A DNA stretch of 64,000 nt from Clostridia bacterium (GTDB lineage Bacteria; Bacillota; Clostridia; Christensenellales; Aristaeellaceae), in contig JAFQOD010000013.1 in the NCBI GenBank assembly GCA_017395685.1, positions 1-64,000 on the forward strand, written 5' to 3'. The translations under genes were made by a program, and so were the position numbers. How positions within the stretch are numbered: the first letter of the stretch is position 1; each line of letters begins with the position of its first letter. Shown here piece after piece: positions 16,363 to 25,348 of this stretch. The notes beneath the pieces were generated by a model. That model worked only from the letters and a program-made list of their open reading frames with translations. It had not been told where the DNA came from and did not search any database.

Positions 16363-17273
16363 TGAAACAGCCCAAAGAAAAGCAAACTGGGAAGAAAACA
16401 GCGATAGCTTATCTTGTTTCCGTTCCATCGCTGATATTGATCTTCCTGATCGTGGTGTTCCCGATTCTCTATACCGGGTATATTTCGCTCACCAATATGA
16501 ACACCTATCACTGGTTCAGCTTTGACATTATCGGTTTCCGCAACTATGAAAGGGCACTGCTGGTCTTTGATTCGGGCTTCTTATCTGCACTGCTGATGAC
16601 TGTCGTTTGGACGGCGGTGAATATGGCGCTGCAGCTCTTGATCGCATTTTTGATTTCCAACCTGTTGAATGTGAAGCATCTGCCGCTGCGGAATGTGTAT
16701 AAAACGATCCTAATGTTTCCCTGGGCCATGCCCGGCTATGTCAGCATTCTGCTGTGGAAGACGGGCATGTTCAATAGCCAGTTCGGCCTGTTGACGCAAT
16801 GGATGGAAGATTTGTCCGGCCTGACAATACGCTGGCTGCAAAATGATGTAAGCGCATTCATCTGCTGCACGGTGGTGAATTTGTGGTTGGCGCTGCCCTT
16901 CATGATTATGATCATGGATGGCGGCCTCAAATCCATCGACCGGAGCTACTACGAATCTGCTACGCTGGACGGCGCAGGCCCCATCCGTCAGGCAATCTCC
17001 ATCACATTGCCTTGCCTTAAGCCTATCATCGGCCCCTCTGTGATGATCACCCTGTTTACTACCTTCAAGCAATTTGACGTCATTTACCTGATGACCCAGC
17101 AGGTGGGCTCCCAGACTGGTGCACATATTCATACCATCATTACCTACGCATATGAGAACGCCTTTATTACGAATAATTACGGCTATTCGTCTGCCATCTC
17201 CATCATGATCTTTGTGCTGCTGATCCTTTTCGCACAGGTGATGAACCGTAAAAAGAAGGGGGCAAACACATGA
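16362..17273 (+). CDS. malF: Maltodextrin ABC transporter permease, MalF type
   Basis: The 303-residue inner-membrane protein has about six transmembrane segments, starting after a charged N-terminus (MKQPKEKQTGKK). The cytoplasmic EAA loop that contacts the ATPase is visible as YYESATLDGAGPIRQAISI followed by LPCLKPIIGP. The length fits MalF-type permeases without the large periplasmic insertion of the enterobacterial protein, as is usual in Firmicutes. Its ATG overlaps the stop of the binding-protein gene (TAATG), and its end overlaps the next permease, so the three genes are translationally coupled. Confidence 0.88.
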   Translation: MKQPKEKQTGKKTAIAYLVSVPSLILIFLIVVFPILYTGYISLTNMNTYHWFSFDIIGFRNYERALLVFDSGFLSALLMTVVWTAVNMALQLLIAFLISNLLNVKHLPLRNVYKTILMFPWAMPGYVSILLWKTGMFNSQFGLLTQWMEDLSGLTIRWLQNDVSAFICCTVVNLWLALPFMIMIMDGGLKSIDRSYYESATLDGAGPIRQAISITLPCLKPIIGPSVMITLFTTFKQFDVIYLMTQQVGSQTGAHIHTIITYAYENAFITNNYGYSSAISIMIFVLLILFAQVMNRKKKGANT

Positions 17274-18115
17274 AAATAAAGACTGTCAAGGGCATTGCCT
17301 CCGCTACTTTCATCAATCTGTTCTTCATTGCCTGCTGCTTCCTGGCGCTTCTCCCCATTTTATATGCGCTGTCTGTATCCCTGGACGCCAAGGGGAGCCT
17401 GCTTTCATCCAATTTTTCCTTCATTCCCAAAGAATTCACGCTGGTGCACTACGGAAGGGTATTCACAGAAGAACCGGTGCTGCTCTGGTTTCAGAACACC
17501 ATGCTGCTGACAGCGGCAACTGTCGTTCTTGCCATGGCAACGGCGGTTCCGGCGGCATATGTTTTTTCCCGAAAGCGCTTTGCCGGGCGCACAGTTGTAC
17601 TGAGAATGCTGCTGCTCCTGTATTCTTTTCCGTCGATTCTATCGCTGTTTGCCATTTATAAGCTGATGAGCAGTCTGGGCCTGATCAATACCCATATCGG
17701 CCTGATCGTGATTTATGCAGGCACCATGTCTGTATTTGCGCTGCTGAATATGAAAGGCTATTTTGATGCCATCCCTGTGGAAATTGAAGAAGCCGGGCGG
17801 ATTGACGGCTGCAGCGACCTCAATATCGTAACGAAGATCGTTCTTCCCCTGGCCCGGCCCACGCTGATTGTGACGGGGGTAATGATTGTGAATTTCGTCT
17901 GGAATGAATACATCTTCTCCATTAATTTCCTGACCGGCTCTGACAGGATGACGCTGGCCTCCGGCCTGTACTCCCTGCAGGCGACAGAAACCAGCGGATC
18001 CTGGCCTGTATTTGCGGCGGCTTCCCTGCTGGTCAGTTTCCCCGTATTGATCATTTTCTTCCTTGGGCAAAAGCATATGGTTTCCGGCCTGACTTCAGGC
18101 GGCGTGAAAGGATGA
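17270..18115 (+). CDS. malG: Maltodextrin ABC transporter permease, MalG type
   Basis: The 281-residue protein has six predicted membrane segments and the EAA loop EIEEAGRIDGCSDLNIVTKI followed by VLPLARP, typical of MalG-type permeases. The ATG overlaps the upstream stop as ATGA, so translation is coupled to MalF. The C-terminus ends FFLGQKHMVSGLTSGGVKG, matching the usual tail (MVxGLTAGAVKG) of this family. Together with the MalF homologue it would form the heterodimeric channel; the ATPase must come from elsewhere. Confidence 0.88.
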   Translation: MKIKTVKGIASATFINLFFIACCFLALLPILYALSVSLDAKGSLLSSNFSFIPKEFTLVHYGRVFTEEPVLLWFQNTMLLTAATVVLAMATAVPAAYVFSRKRFAGRTVVLRMLLLLYSFPSILSLFAIYKLMSSLGLINTHIGLIVIYAGTMSVFALLNMKGYFDAIPVEIEEAGRIDGCSDLNIVTKIVLPLARPTLIVTGVMIVNFVWNEYIFSINFLTGSDRMTLASGLYSLQATETSGSWPVFAAASLLVSFPVLIIFFLGQKHMVSGLTSGGVKG

Positions 18116-18121
18116 CCTTTT

Positions 18122-19837
18122 ATGAAATACGAAGCTATTCTTCATATCCCCATGTCGCAATATGCCTTCGGGCTGGATGAAACCCATGTGGTGTATCGCC
18201 TCCGGGCAGCAAAAGATGATCTGAAAAGCTGCACGCTGATCTATGGGGATCGCTCCTGCCGGCGCACACCGGTGGATTACTTTTATGCGGACATGGAGAA
18301 GATTGCACAGGATGCTCTTTTTGACTGGTGGGAAATCACACTGGAAACGCACATCAAGCGGCTGTGCTATGGCTTCCGCCTGGTGGATCAGATGAACGAG
18401 AGCACCCTGTACTATGGCGATCAATTCAATGACGAGATGACCGACGACCGCTCTGAGTATTTTCAACTGCCCTACAATCATCGTGCCGATCGGGCGGATG
18501 TGCCGGCGTGGATGCAGGATGCGATTGTCTATAACATTTTCCCCGATAGTTTTGCAACGACTGAAGGGATGATCACCCGTCAGCCGACGGAAACCACATG
18601 GAAGGGGGAAACCGTCCGCGGTAAGCTGGGCGGCACCATTCGCGGCATCCGGGAGAACCTGCCCTACATCAAGCGCATGGGCTTTAACTGCATCTATATG
18701 AACCCCATCTTTGCGGCGGGTGAATATCACAAATATGATCTGATCGATTATTTCCATATTGATCCTGCCTTTGGCACGGATGAGGATTTCAAAGCGCTGG
18801 TGCAGACAGCACACGGCATGGGCATCCGTGTGATGATCGACGGGGTATTCAATCACGTCGGCTGGAAATTCGACGCCTTCAAGGATGTCATTGAAAAGGG
18901 AAAAAAATCCGAATACTGGGATTGGTTCTTCCGTTTGCAGGAGCCGGTCATCATTCCGGATCATATGGAAGATTACCCCACCTATGAGTGCTTTGGTTAT
19001 GAGCGCATGATGCCCAAAACCGCCACGGACAATCCTGCGGTACAGGATTATTTCTGCCGCGTGGGTACCCATTGGGTCAGGGAGTATGATATCGACGGAT
19101 GGCGCTTAGATGTGGCCAGCGAGGTCAATGATGGCTTCTGGCGTGCTTTCCGCAGTGCGGTCAAGGCCATCAAGCCTGATTGCGCTTTGATCGGAGAAGT
19201 GTGGGAGACGGCCTCCCACTGGCTGGACGGCAGCATGTTCGACAGCACCATGAACTATGACTTCCGCCGCCATTGCCGCCGTTTCTTTGCCCTGCAGGAT
19301 ATAGACGCTGAGGGCTTCAACAGCCGTGTGACGGATATGATCATGCGCTACCGCAGGCAGATGATCTATGGTCAGCTGAACCTGCTGGACAGCCATGATG
19401 TCAGCCGCTTCCTTTCTTTGTGCGATGGGGATGTGAACAGAATGAAGCTGGCGGTGCTGTTCCAGATGACCTTTGTCGGCATGCCTTGCATCTTCTATGG
19501 CGATGAGAAGGGAATGACCGGGGTGCTGGAGGAAGAATACCGTCATCCCATGCCCTGGGCCAATGAGGAAAGTGAGCTTCAGGCATTCTATAAGAAAGCG
19601 GCCCATCTCCGGCAGCGGCATGCTGCACTCCGGCGTGGCCGCTTCCGGATGATCTTTGCCGGACGTGATAGCGGCATGATTCACTACATAAGAGAGGCAT
19701 CGGATGAAGTCATCGGTGTGATGATGAATCGATCCAAAGAGTCTGTCAATGTGAGCATTCCCGGTGAAATCCTGTGGCAGGAGCAATTGAATTGTGATAT
19801 ACTGGGGGCGTATGGATTCGTTCTCTATCGCAAGTAA
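18122..19837 (+). CDS. GH13 glycosidase, neopullulanase/cyclomaltodextrinase type
   Basis: The 571-residue enzyme lacks a signal peptide and would act in the cytoplasm on imported maltodextrins. Residues about 1-120 resemble the CBM34-type N-terminal domain of neopullulanase and maltogenic amylase. The (beta/alpha)8 domain shows the four GH13 regions: DGVFNHVG, GWRLDVAS with nucleophile Asp330, GEVWE with acid/base Glu359, and SHDVSR with Asp426. An FYGDEKGMTG segment precedes the C-terminal beta domain. It starts seven bases after the permease gene and is followed by the LacI regulator. Exact specificity (cyclodextrin, pullulan or linear maltodextrin) cannot be fixed from sequence alone. Confidence 0.88.
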   Translation: MKYEAILHIPMSQYAFGLDETHVVYRLRAAKDDLKSCTLIYGDRSCRRTPVDYFYADMEKIAQDALFDWWEITLETHIKRLCYGFRLVDQMNESTLYYGDQFNDEMTDDRSEYFQLPYNHRADRADVPAWMQDAIVYNIFPDSFATTEGMITRQPTETTWKGETVRGKLGGTIRGIRENLPYIKRMGFNCIYMNPIFAAGEYHKYDLIDYFHIDPAFGTDEDFKALVQTAHGMGIRVMIDGVFNHVGWKFDAFKDVIEKGKKSEYWDWFFRLQEPVIIPDHMEDYPTYECFGYERMMPKTATDNPAVQDYFCRVGTHWVREYDIDGWRLDVASEVNDGFWRAFRSAVKAIKPDCALIGEVWETASHWLDGSMFDSTMNYDFRRHCRRFFALQDIDAEGFNSRVTDMIMRYRRQMIYGQLNLLDSHDVSRFLSLCDGDVNRMKLAVLFQMTFVGMPCIFYGDEKGMTGVLEEEYRHPMPWANEESELQAFYKKAAHLRQRHAALRRGRFRMIFAGRDSGMIHYIREASDEVIGVMMNRSKESVNVSIPGEILWQEQLNCDILGAYGFVLYRK

Positions 19838-19858
19838 AATACTCCGGGAGGAAGCATC

Positions 19859-20878
19859 ATGCCATCCACCATCCGTGATGTTGCGCTGAAAGTGGGGGTA
19901 TCCCCTGCAACTGTATCGAAGGCCATGAATGGCTCCGGTTCAGTATCAGAAGAAACGCAGAAGAAGATCAAACAGGCTGCAAAGGCTCTGGGATATCAGC
20001 CCAATGCCCGCGCCCGCAATTTTGCCACCCGTGCAACCTATCAGATGGCATTCCTTGCAGATTTTCCTTTCGATGCCGCTTTTGTAAATCCGCATTTATT
20101 TGAGATCATGCGCGGCGTTCAGCATACGCTGGATAAAAAGGGCTATGCCATGGTGATGAAGCATCTGAGCAGCAAGGATGCCATCGCCTATGTAGAGCAG
20201 GCCTGGTCGCAGCATGGGGTGGATGGTTTTGTGCTGCATATGTCTGTTATGACCAAGAAGCTGTCCGCCTTCATCAGCCGTGAGAATATCCCCCATATTG
20301 TAATTGGCAGGCCCAATTTTGATAACCGCCTTTGCTGGATTGATACGGATAACTGCCTTTCCGGGGAACTGGCTGCCAGGCATCTCGCCGAACAGGGTTA
20401 CAAAGATATTTGCTTTGTGGGCGGCCGCGCAGATGATATGATCTCCTGGCGCAGGCTGCAGGGCGTGCGCCAGGCACTGCAGGAGATGGGGCTGGATCTT
20501 TCCCATGAGCATGTGTTGCAAAGCCAGTCCACCCTGGCGGACGGCGCAAGAGCCATAAAGAAGCTGCTGCGTATGAAGCCCATGCCGCAGGCAGTGATCT
20601 GTGCCAACAATCCGATTGCGTTGGGGCTCATGCAGGCCCTGCAGGCGAAAGGGATCCGTATCCCGGAAGATATGGCGCTGATCACCTTTGATTCCTATCC
20701 TTTTTCCCTGTTTACTGAACCGCCCATGACGGTGGTGGATATCAATATGTATGAGATGGGGCAGGAAGCGGGGCGGCTTGTGCTGCAAAAGCTGCGGCAT
20801 CCGGCAACGCAAATCCAAACGTATATCACCACCCCAACACTGGTATGCAGAGGAACGACAGCCATTGATAAGGGATAA
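19859..20878 (+). CDS. LacI-family transcriptional regulator of the starch locus
   Basis: The 339-residue protein opens with the LacI helix-turn-helix and hinge: TIRDVALKVGVSPATVSKAM, then LGYQPNARARNFAT. The rest is a periplasmic-binding-protein-like effector domain (DGFVLHMS, DTDNCLSGELAARHL, CANNPIALGLMQAL, ITFDSYPF). GGGAGGAAGCATC precedes the ATG. It is the last gene of the maltodextrin operon, 21 bases after the GH13 gene, so it most likely represses the locus through the 18-bp palindrome at 13982-13999 and is relieved by a maltodextrin. Family is certain; target and effector are inferred. Confidence 0.9.
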   Translation: MPSTIRDVALKVGVSPATVSKAMNGSGSVSEETQKKIKQAAKALGYQPNARARNFATRATYQMAFLADFPFDAAFVNPHLFEIMRGVQHTLDKKGYAMVMKHLSSKDAIAYVEQAWSQHGVDGFVLHMSVMTKKLSAFISRENIPHIVIGRPNFDNRLCWIDTDNCLSGELAARHLAEQGYKDICFVGGRADDMISWRRLQGVRQALQEMGLDLSHEHVLQSQSTLADGARAIKKLLRMKPMPQAVICANNPIALGLMQALQAKGIRIPEDMALITFDSYPFSLFTEPPMTVVDINMYEMGQEAGRLVLQKLRHPATQIQTYITTPTLVCRGTTAIDKG

Positions 20879-21009
20879 ATCCGTCATGAGAATGATGGAT
20901 GGTATTTCCGGAAAACACCTTTCATTTACGTTGAAAATTCAACATACAACGGACTGCAGATCAAGTAAAATGATCCTGCAAATGCAAGATAAAGCGGGAG
21001 GATGATTCT

Positions 21010-21711
21010 GTGATCCGTAAGATTATCAAGATTGATGAAGAAAAGTGCAATGGCTGCGGCGCCTGTGCGGCCGCCTGCCATGAAGGGGCCATTGGCATGG
21101 TAAACGGAAAGGCCAAATTGCTCCGGGAGGATTATTGCGATGGGCTGGGGGATTGCCTGCCCGCCTGCCCGGTGGATGCCATTTCCTTTGAGGAAAGGGA
21201 AGCCCCTGCCTATGATGAGGCTGCGGTGCTGGCCGCCAAAAAGCAGAAGGAGGCGCCTCTGCCCTGCGGCTGCCCCGGTACCCATGCAAGGGCCATCCAG
21301 CGGAAGGCTGCCCCTGTTTCTGCCTCTCCTTCCTGCGCCGTGGAAAGCCAGCTGCGCCAGTGGCCGGTGCAGATCAAGCTGGCCCCGGTGAATGCCCCCT
21401 ATTTTAATGGCGCCCATCTGCTCATTGCGGCTGACTGCACCGCCTATGCTTACGGCAATTTCCATCAGGATTTTATCCGGGGCAAGGTGACGCTGATTGG
21501 CTGCCCCAAGCTGGACGAGGGGGATTATACCGAAAAGCTGACCCATATCATCGCCCGGAATGAGATCCGCAGCCTGACCATCGTGCGGATGGAGGTGCCC
21601 TGCTGCGGCGGGATTGAAAATGCGGCCAAGCGGGCGCTGCAGTGCAGCGGAAAATTCATCCCCTGGCAGGTGGTCACCATCTCCACAGATGGCCGTATCC
21701 TGAATCGCTGA
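21010..21711 (+). CDS. Ferredoxin-like 4Fe-4S protein
   Basis: The 233-residue protein starts at a GTG (21010) with GGGAGG about nine bases upstream. The N-terminus carries two iron-sulfur motifs: CNGCGACAAACHEGA (CxxCxxCxxxC) and CDGLGDCLPACPVDA. Further cysteines lie at CGCPG, in SCAVE, at ADCTAY, in IGCPK and in a CCGG motif near the C-terminus. The combination of ferredoxin-like N-terminus and a Cys-containing globular domain is common in anaerobic Firmicutes, but its substrate or partner is not known to me. It stands alone between the LacI gene and a terminator. An electron-transfer or redox-sensing role is inferred. Confidence 0.8.
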   Translation: MIRKIIKIDEEKCNGCGACAAACHEGAIGMVNGKAKLLREDYCDGLGDCLPACPVDAISFEEREAPAYDEAAVLAAKKQKEAPLPCGCPGTHARAIQRKAAPVSASPSCAVESQLRQWPVQIKLAPVNAPYFNGAHLLIAADCTAYAYGNFHQDFIRGKVTLIGCPKLDEGDYTEKLTHIIARNEIRSLTIVRMEVPCCGGIENAAKRALQCSGKFIPWQVVTISTDGRILNR

Positions 21712-21722
21712 ATATTCAATCG

Positions 21723-21752
21723 CGCCCTTCCATGAAAAGGAAGGGCGTTTTT
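21723..21752 (+). terminator. Rho-independent terminator
   Basis: CGCCCTTCC pairs perfectly with GGAAGGGCG around a seven-base loop, followed by TTTTT. Confidence 0.9.
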
Positions 21753-21855
21753 GATTGGAAAAGGAAAGGTGCATACGATCGGTAGATGGGATCTTGGCAA
21801 TCGCTTGAAATTCGGGATTCTGGCCGCAATGGGGAAGAAAAATGGAATTTGATGA

Positions 21856-21884
21856 TGACGAACAGGGGATGGATATGATATAAT
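21856..21884 (+). promoter_or_regulatory. Possible promoter of the DUF6062-GerMN operon
   Basis: TGACGA, 17 bases, then consensus TATAAT at 21879-21884. The -35 is weak. Confidence 0.45.
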
Positions 21885-21947
21885 AGATCAGTTGAATGTT
21901 TTCCTGCTGCTGCAGGCTATCATCCCGGATAAGGAGACATGGATTGC

Positions 21948-22721
21948 ATGCATTATCATATCGATACCATCCCGGTATGGGATGCGGTCAAGCTGGAGGG
22001 GGAATGCCCTCTGTGCGCCCTCAGGCGGCGGAATGAATTGATCGATGTGGATCGGTTCCTGGGCGCATCCGTTATGGAGCCGGATACCCGTATCCGGGTC
22101 AATGAAAAGGGCTTCTGTGCCCGGCATCAGGTGCTGCTCTATGCCCAGAAAAATCGCCTGGGCCATGCCCTGATGATGCACACCCATCTGAGGGAAACCA
22201 TGAAAAAGATGGATGGGGCCCTGAAGGCGGCCCGGAATGCTGGGAAAAAGAGCGCCGATACCCCTGCCTTGAAGAGAATGATGGGAAAAAATGAGGGCAA
22301 GGATGATCTGCTTGAGGCGGCCCGGCGGATCCGCAGCCTTTCCGATCAGTGCATCCTTTGTGAAAGCATCGAGGAAAATACCCGCCGCTATGCCTACACG
22401 CTTTTGCACCTGTATAAGACGGATTCTTCCTTCCGCAGGGCCTTTGCCGCCTCCAAGGGCGTTTGCCTGCCGGATATGGCGCTGCTGATGGAAATGGCGG
22501 GGGAGGCCCTTTCTGGCAGCATCCTTTCCGAATTTATTCACGATCTTTGCGCCGCTGTGGAGCGCAGCCTGGAAAAGATGGAAGGGGATCTGGAAGGATT
22601 TACCCTGAAATTTGATTATCGCAATGCAGATAAGCCCTGGGGAGACAGCAAGGATGCGCTGGAGCGCACGGTAAACAAGCTGCAATCCTGGTGCATCGGA
22701 ACGGAGCCGAATCCTAAATGA
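21948..22721 (+). CDS. DUF6062-like protein of unknown function
   Basis: The protein begins MHYHIDTIPVWDA if started at 21948, as I recall for this family; an ATG at 21939 is in frame but only two bases from the AAGGAG site. It has 257 residues and no signal peptide or membrane segment. Conserved-looking features are the ECPLC motif near residue 20, the sequence SVMEPDTRIRVNEKGFC followed by ARH, a CILCES motif near residue 140, and a helical C-terminal half. The paired CxxC and FCxxH motifs suggest a bound metal, probably zinc. It is the first gene of a three-gene unit with two GerMN lipoproteins, overlapping the next gene by four bases. The function is unknown. Confidence 0.75.
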   Translation: MHYHIDTIPVWDAVKLEGECPLCALRRRNELIDVDRFLGASVMEPDTRIRVNEKGFCARHQVLLYAQKNRLGHALMMHTHLRETMKKMDGALKAARNAGKKSADTPALKRMMGKNEGKDDLLEAARRIRSLSDQCILCESIEENTRRYAYTLLHLYKTDSSFRRAFAASKGVCLPDMALLMEMAGEALSGSILSEFIHDLCAAVERSLEKMEGDLEGFTLKFDYRNADKPWGDSKDALERTVNKLQSWCIGTEPNPK

Positions 22722-23680
22722 AAAAAACGTATTTGATCTTGATTCTTTTGCTGCTGGGGCTGGCGCTTTCCGGATGCATGGCATCCCCGCCGGATGCCCT
22801 GATCCGGCAGGATGCAGATAATACCGCCCTGATCAGCGCCAGCACCGGCCATCTGGAGGGGGATTCATTTTCGGCATCCCTCTATTTCCGGTATGAGAAT
22901 ACTGCATATCTGGCGCCAGAGGAAAGGCAGATCCAGGTGGAACGGAACGAAACCCCGGAAAAAGCGCTGGTGGAAGCGCTGATCCAGGGCCCTTCCGTGA
23001 CGGCGTCCGCTCTTTCGCCCCTTTTCCCGCCGGATACCCAGGTGATTTCCGTTACTGCGCAGGGAGACACCCTGTTTGTTACCTTTAATGAGGCGCTGCT
23101 TTCCCGTTACAGTGATGAGCCTAAGGATCTGACAAGCGGCAGCTGGAAAGTGGAATCTCCCCTGAGAAGGCAGTTGTGCATGGACGCCCTGACCGCCACC
23201 CTGACGGAAACGGGCCTGTGCGCCAAGGTGCAGGTGCTGGTTTACCGGGAAAATGCCATGACCACCTCCATGCGCCTGCCCCAGGGATATTTTGACGGTA
23301 CGGACAATGAAGCCTTGGTATCCTTCCTTACCCGCAATGAAGAGACCATTTTAACCCCCCATAATGCGGCGCATGTATTGCTCAATGCCTGGCTCACCCA
23401 GGATTGGGATACCCTGTATGCCATCACCATGAAGGAAAACCGGCCCGGGGCCCAGGAGGCCATCCAGGCGTATTCCTCCGGCAGGGTGCTCACCGGATTT
23501 ACTTTATCCCCCGGCAATGTATCGGCGGATGGAAAAACGGCCATCCTGACGGCGGAGCTTACCTGTATCGGCCAGAAGGCGGAGGATTCGCCCATTCGCT
23601 ATCCCATCCGGCTGACCCGGGATGGGGGAATCTGGCGGATGGAATATGAACGCCTGGTGGCGCTGATGAACCAAAAATGA
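22718..23680 (+). CDS. GerMN-domain lipoprotein
   Basis: The 320-residue product has a lipoprotein signal peptide with the lipobox ALSGC. Residues about 45-190 form a GerMN domain (SLYFRYENTAYLAPEERQIQ, then EKALVEALIQGP and TLFVTFNEALLSRY). This is the domain of the Bacillus spore-germination protein GerM, which helps anchor the SpoIIIA-SpoIIQ sporulation complex. The C-terminal 120 residues resemble a lumazine- or NTF2-like fold (LLNAWLTQDWDTLYAITMKE). The gene overlaps both the DUF6062 gene upstream and the second GerMN gene downstream (ATGA), so all three are probably co-translated. A role on the outer face of the membrane during sporulation is likely but not proven. Confidence 0.8.
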   Translation: MKKTYLILILLLLGLALSGCMASPPDALIRQDADNTALISASTGHLEGDSFSASLYFRYENTAYLAPEERQIQVERNETPEKALVEALIQGPSVTASALSPLFPPDTQVISVTAQGDTLFVTFNEALLSRYSDEPKDLTSGSWKVESPLRRQLCMDALTATLTETGLCAKVQVLVYRENAMTTSMRLPQGYFDGTDNEALVSFLTRNEETILTPHNAAHVLLNAWLTQDWDTLYAITMKENRPGAQEAIQAYSSGRVLTGFTLSPGNVSADGKTAILTAELTCIGQKAEDSPIRYPIRLTRDGGIWRMEYERLVALMNQK

Positions 23681-23688
23681 GGGAATGT

Positions 23689-25212
23689 ATGAAAAATCGC
23701 CTGTTGATGCGGATGATTTGCCTGCTGTGCATGTGCTTTATGCTGTGCGGCTGCGCTGCCAAGCCTTCCGCCCCTATCGCCGGGGTTACCCTGCCGCCGG
23801 TTGAAAGCAAATGGACGGCCCCGGAAAATGATGTGAATCTGGATTACAGCAAGGTCGTGATGCTGTATCTGCCCTCCCTTGACGGCACAAGGCTGGTGGC
23901 GGTGCCTGCCTCCATTCAGCTTTCCGCAGCCCGGCATCATGCAGAAAGCCTGTGCAATCTGCTGCTCTCCTTCCCCGGAACGGATACCACCGTTTCTTTG
24001 GGGGAGGGGGTGCTGCTCCGGCTTTCTGAAACGGATCCGGTGGAAATTTCGGGCAATGTGGCCACGGTCAATCTGTCTGCCTCCGCCCTTCGCCTTTCCC
24101 ATGAGCAATTGTTCACCGTGGGGCAGGCCCTGGCCAATACCTTGTGCCAGTTCGGGGATCTGCAGTATGTGAATGTGCTCATTGCCGGGGTGCAGCCGGG
24201 GCTGGATATTGCGGCTACGCTGCCTGCCGGCTGCTTCCAGGCCAATACCCGGGAGGATCTGAGCACCCTGTGGGCCCGTGCCTCTGCCCCCAAGACGGCG
24301 GCCCGACGGGCGCTGACCGCTGCTCTTTATTATCCTGCTCCGGCAGGGAAGGGCATCCTCTGCGAAGCCCGTACCCTTTCCTTTGAGGAAATTTCCATTC
24401 CGTCCATGGCAGAAACGCTGCTGAAGGCCATTTCTGCAGGTGCGGAAAGCCTGCCCAATATGCCGGGCTGCCCCGATCTGATGGCCTATTCTGTCCGGAT
24501 TCCGGAAATGACGGAAACGGGGGGCAAGCGCCGGCTGGTGCTGTATTTTGACAATGATCTTAACGCAGCCCTGCTGGAGAGCGGGGTGACCCGTTCTGTA
24601 ATGATGGCAGCGCTTACCTGCACCATGACCACCTTCCTGCCCGGCCTGGACGGCATTGAAGTGCATATTGGAAATGAGCATATTCAATCCCTTTCTCCCT
24701 CCGGCACCTATACCGGCGCAGGGGAAACCATCGCCTTTCCGGACGGTCTGATGCAGCGCAAGCATTTCGGCGGTTTCCTGCTGACTCACTGTACTTTGTA
24801 TTTTGCAAATGAGCAGGGCAAGCTGGTTTCTGTTTCCCGGCCGGTGCCCTTCTATTCTGCCTGCAATCCCCGGATGCTGCTGGGGCAGATGATGCTGGGC
24901 CCCCAGCCCATTGATCATGTGACAGGGCTGAAGGGAGTGCTGCCCCAGGGACTGCGGGATGCGGATCTGCTGGGGGTATCCTTCCAGGGAGATACCATGA
25001 TCCTGAATTTTTCTTCCCGGCTGCAGGAATTATGCCAGGGAATGGACAGCGGGGCGGAAAGCCGCATGGTATACGCCATGGTCAATACCCTGGCGGAGCT
25101 GCCCGGGGTGAAAAAGGTATGCTTCTATATCATGGGCAGGCAGCCGGAAACCTTTGCTGGTTCCATCTTCCTGCCGGGTGAATTCATGCCCAATTTGAAT
25201 ATTGTGGAATAA
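23689..25212 (+). CDS. Lipoprotein with two GerMN domains
   Basis: GAGGGA just before 23689 makes MKNRLLMRMIC the likely start (507 residues); an ATG at 23677 overlaps the previous stop and is the alternative. The lipobox is FMLCGC. The first GerMN domain spans about residues 60-185 (MLYLPSLDGTRLVAVPASIQ ... VATVNLSASALRLS) and the second about 360-500 (TLYFANEQGKLVSVSRPVPF ... TMILNFSSRLQELCQGMDSG). Two GerMN domains in one lipoprotein is the arrangement of Bacillus GerM. The middle part has a further beta-rich region that may be a diverged third copy. A terminator follows at once, so this is the last gene of the unit. Confidence 0.82.
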   Translation: MKNRLLMRMICLLCMCFMLCGCAAKPSAPIAGVTLPPVESKWTAPENDVNLDYSKVVMLYLPSLDGTRLVAVPASIQLSAARHHAESLCNLLLSFPGTDTTVSLGEGVLLRLSETDPVEISGNVATVNLSASALRLSHEQLFTVGQALANTLCQFGDLQYVNVLIAGVQPGLDIAATLPAGCFQANTREDLSTLWARASAPKTAARRALTAALYYPAPAGKGILCEARTLSFEEISIPSMAETLLKAISAGAESLPNMPGCPDLMAYSVRIPEMTETGGKRRLVLYFDNDLNAALLESGVTRSVMMAALTCTMTTFLPGLDGIEVHIGNEHIQSLSPSGTYTGAGETIAFPDGLMQRKHFGGFLLTHCTLYFANEQGKLVSVSRPVPFYSACNPRMLLGQMMLGPQPIDHVTGLKGVLPQGLRDADLLGVSFQGDTMILNFSSRLQELCQGMDSGAESRMVYAMVNTLAELPGVKKVCFYIMGRQPETFAGSIFLPGEFMPNLNIVE

Positions 25213-25218
25213 TCAGAA

Positions 25219-25248
25219 CTGCCGGGGAATTCCCCCGGCAGATTTTTA
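25219..25248 (+). terminator. Rho-independent terminator
   Basis: CTGCCGGGG pairs with CCCCGGCAG, then ATTTTTA. Confidence 0.9.
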
Positions 25249-25279
25249 TGGATTTTTTGTTGTGAATGTTTGGAAAATG

Positions 25280-25308
25280 TTGCGCCCGATATCCAGGCGT
25301 GATATAAT
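25280..25308 (+). promoter_or_regulatory. Promoter of mscL
   Basis: TTGCGC, 17 bases, TATAAT, about 40 bases before the GTG start. Confidence 0.7.
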
Positions 25309-25348
25309 AAAATGGCATACAATCAAATGATGAAGGGATGGGATTCAA

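Noticed and set aside
20930-20943. GTTGAAAATTCAAC as an FNR or CRP-type site before the ferredoxin-like gene
   Set aside because: The arms are only six bases and the spacing is two bases short of the FNR pattern (TTGAT-N4-ATCAA). No good promoter is placed next to it.
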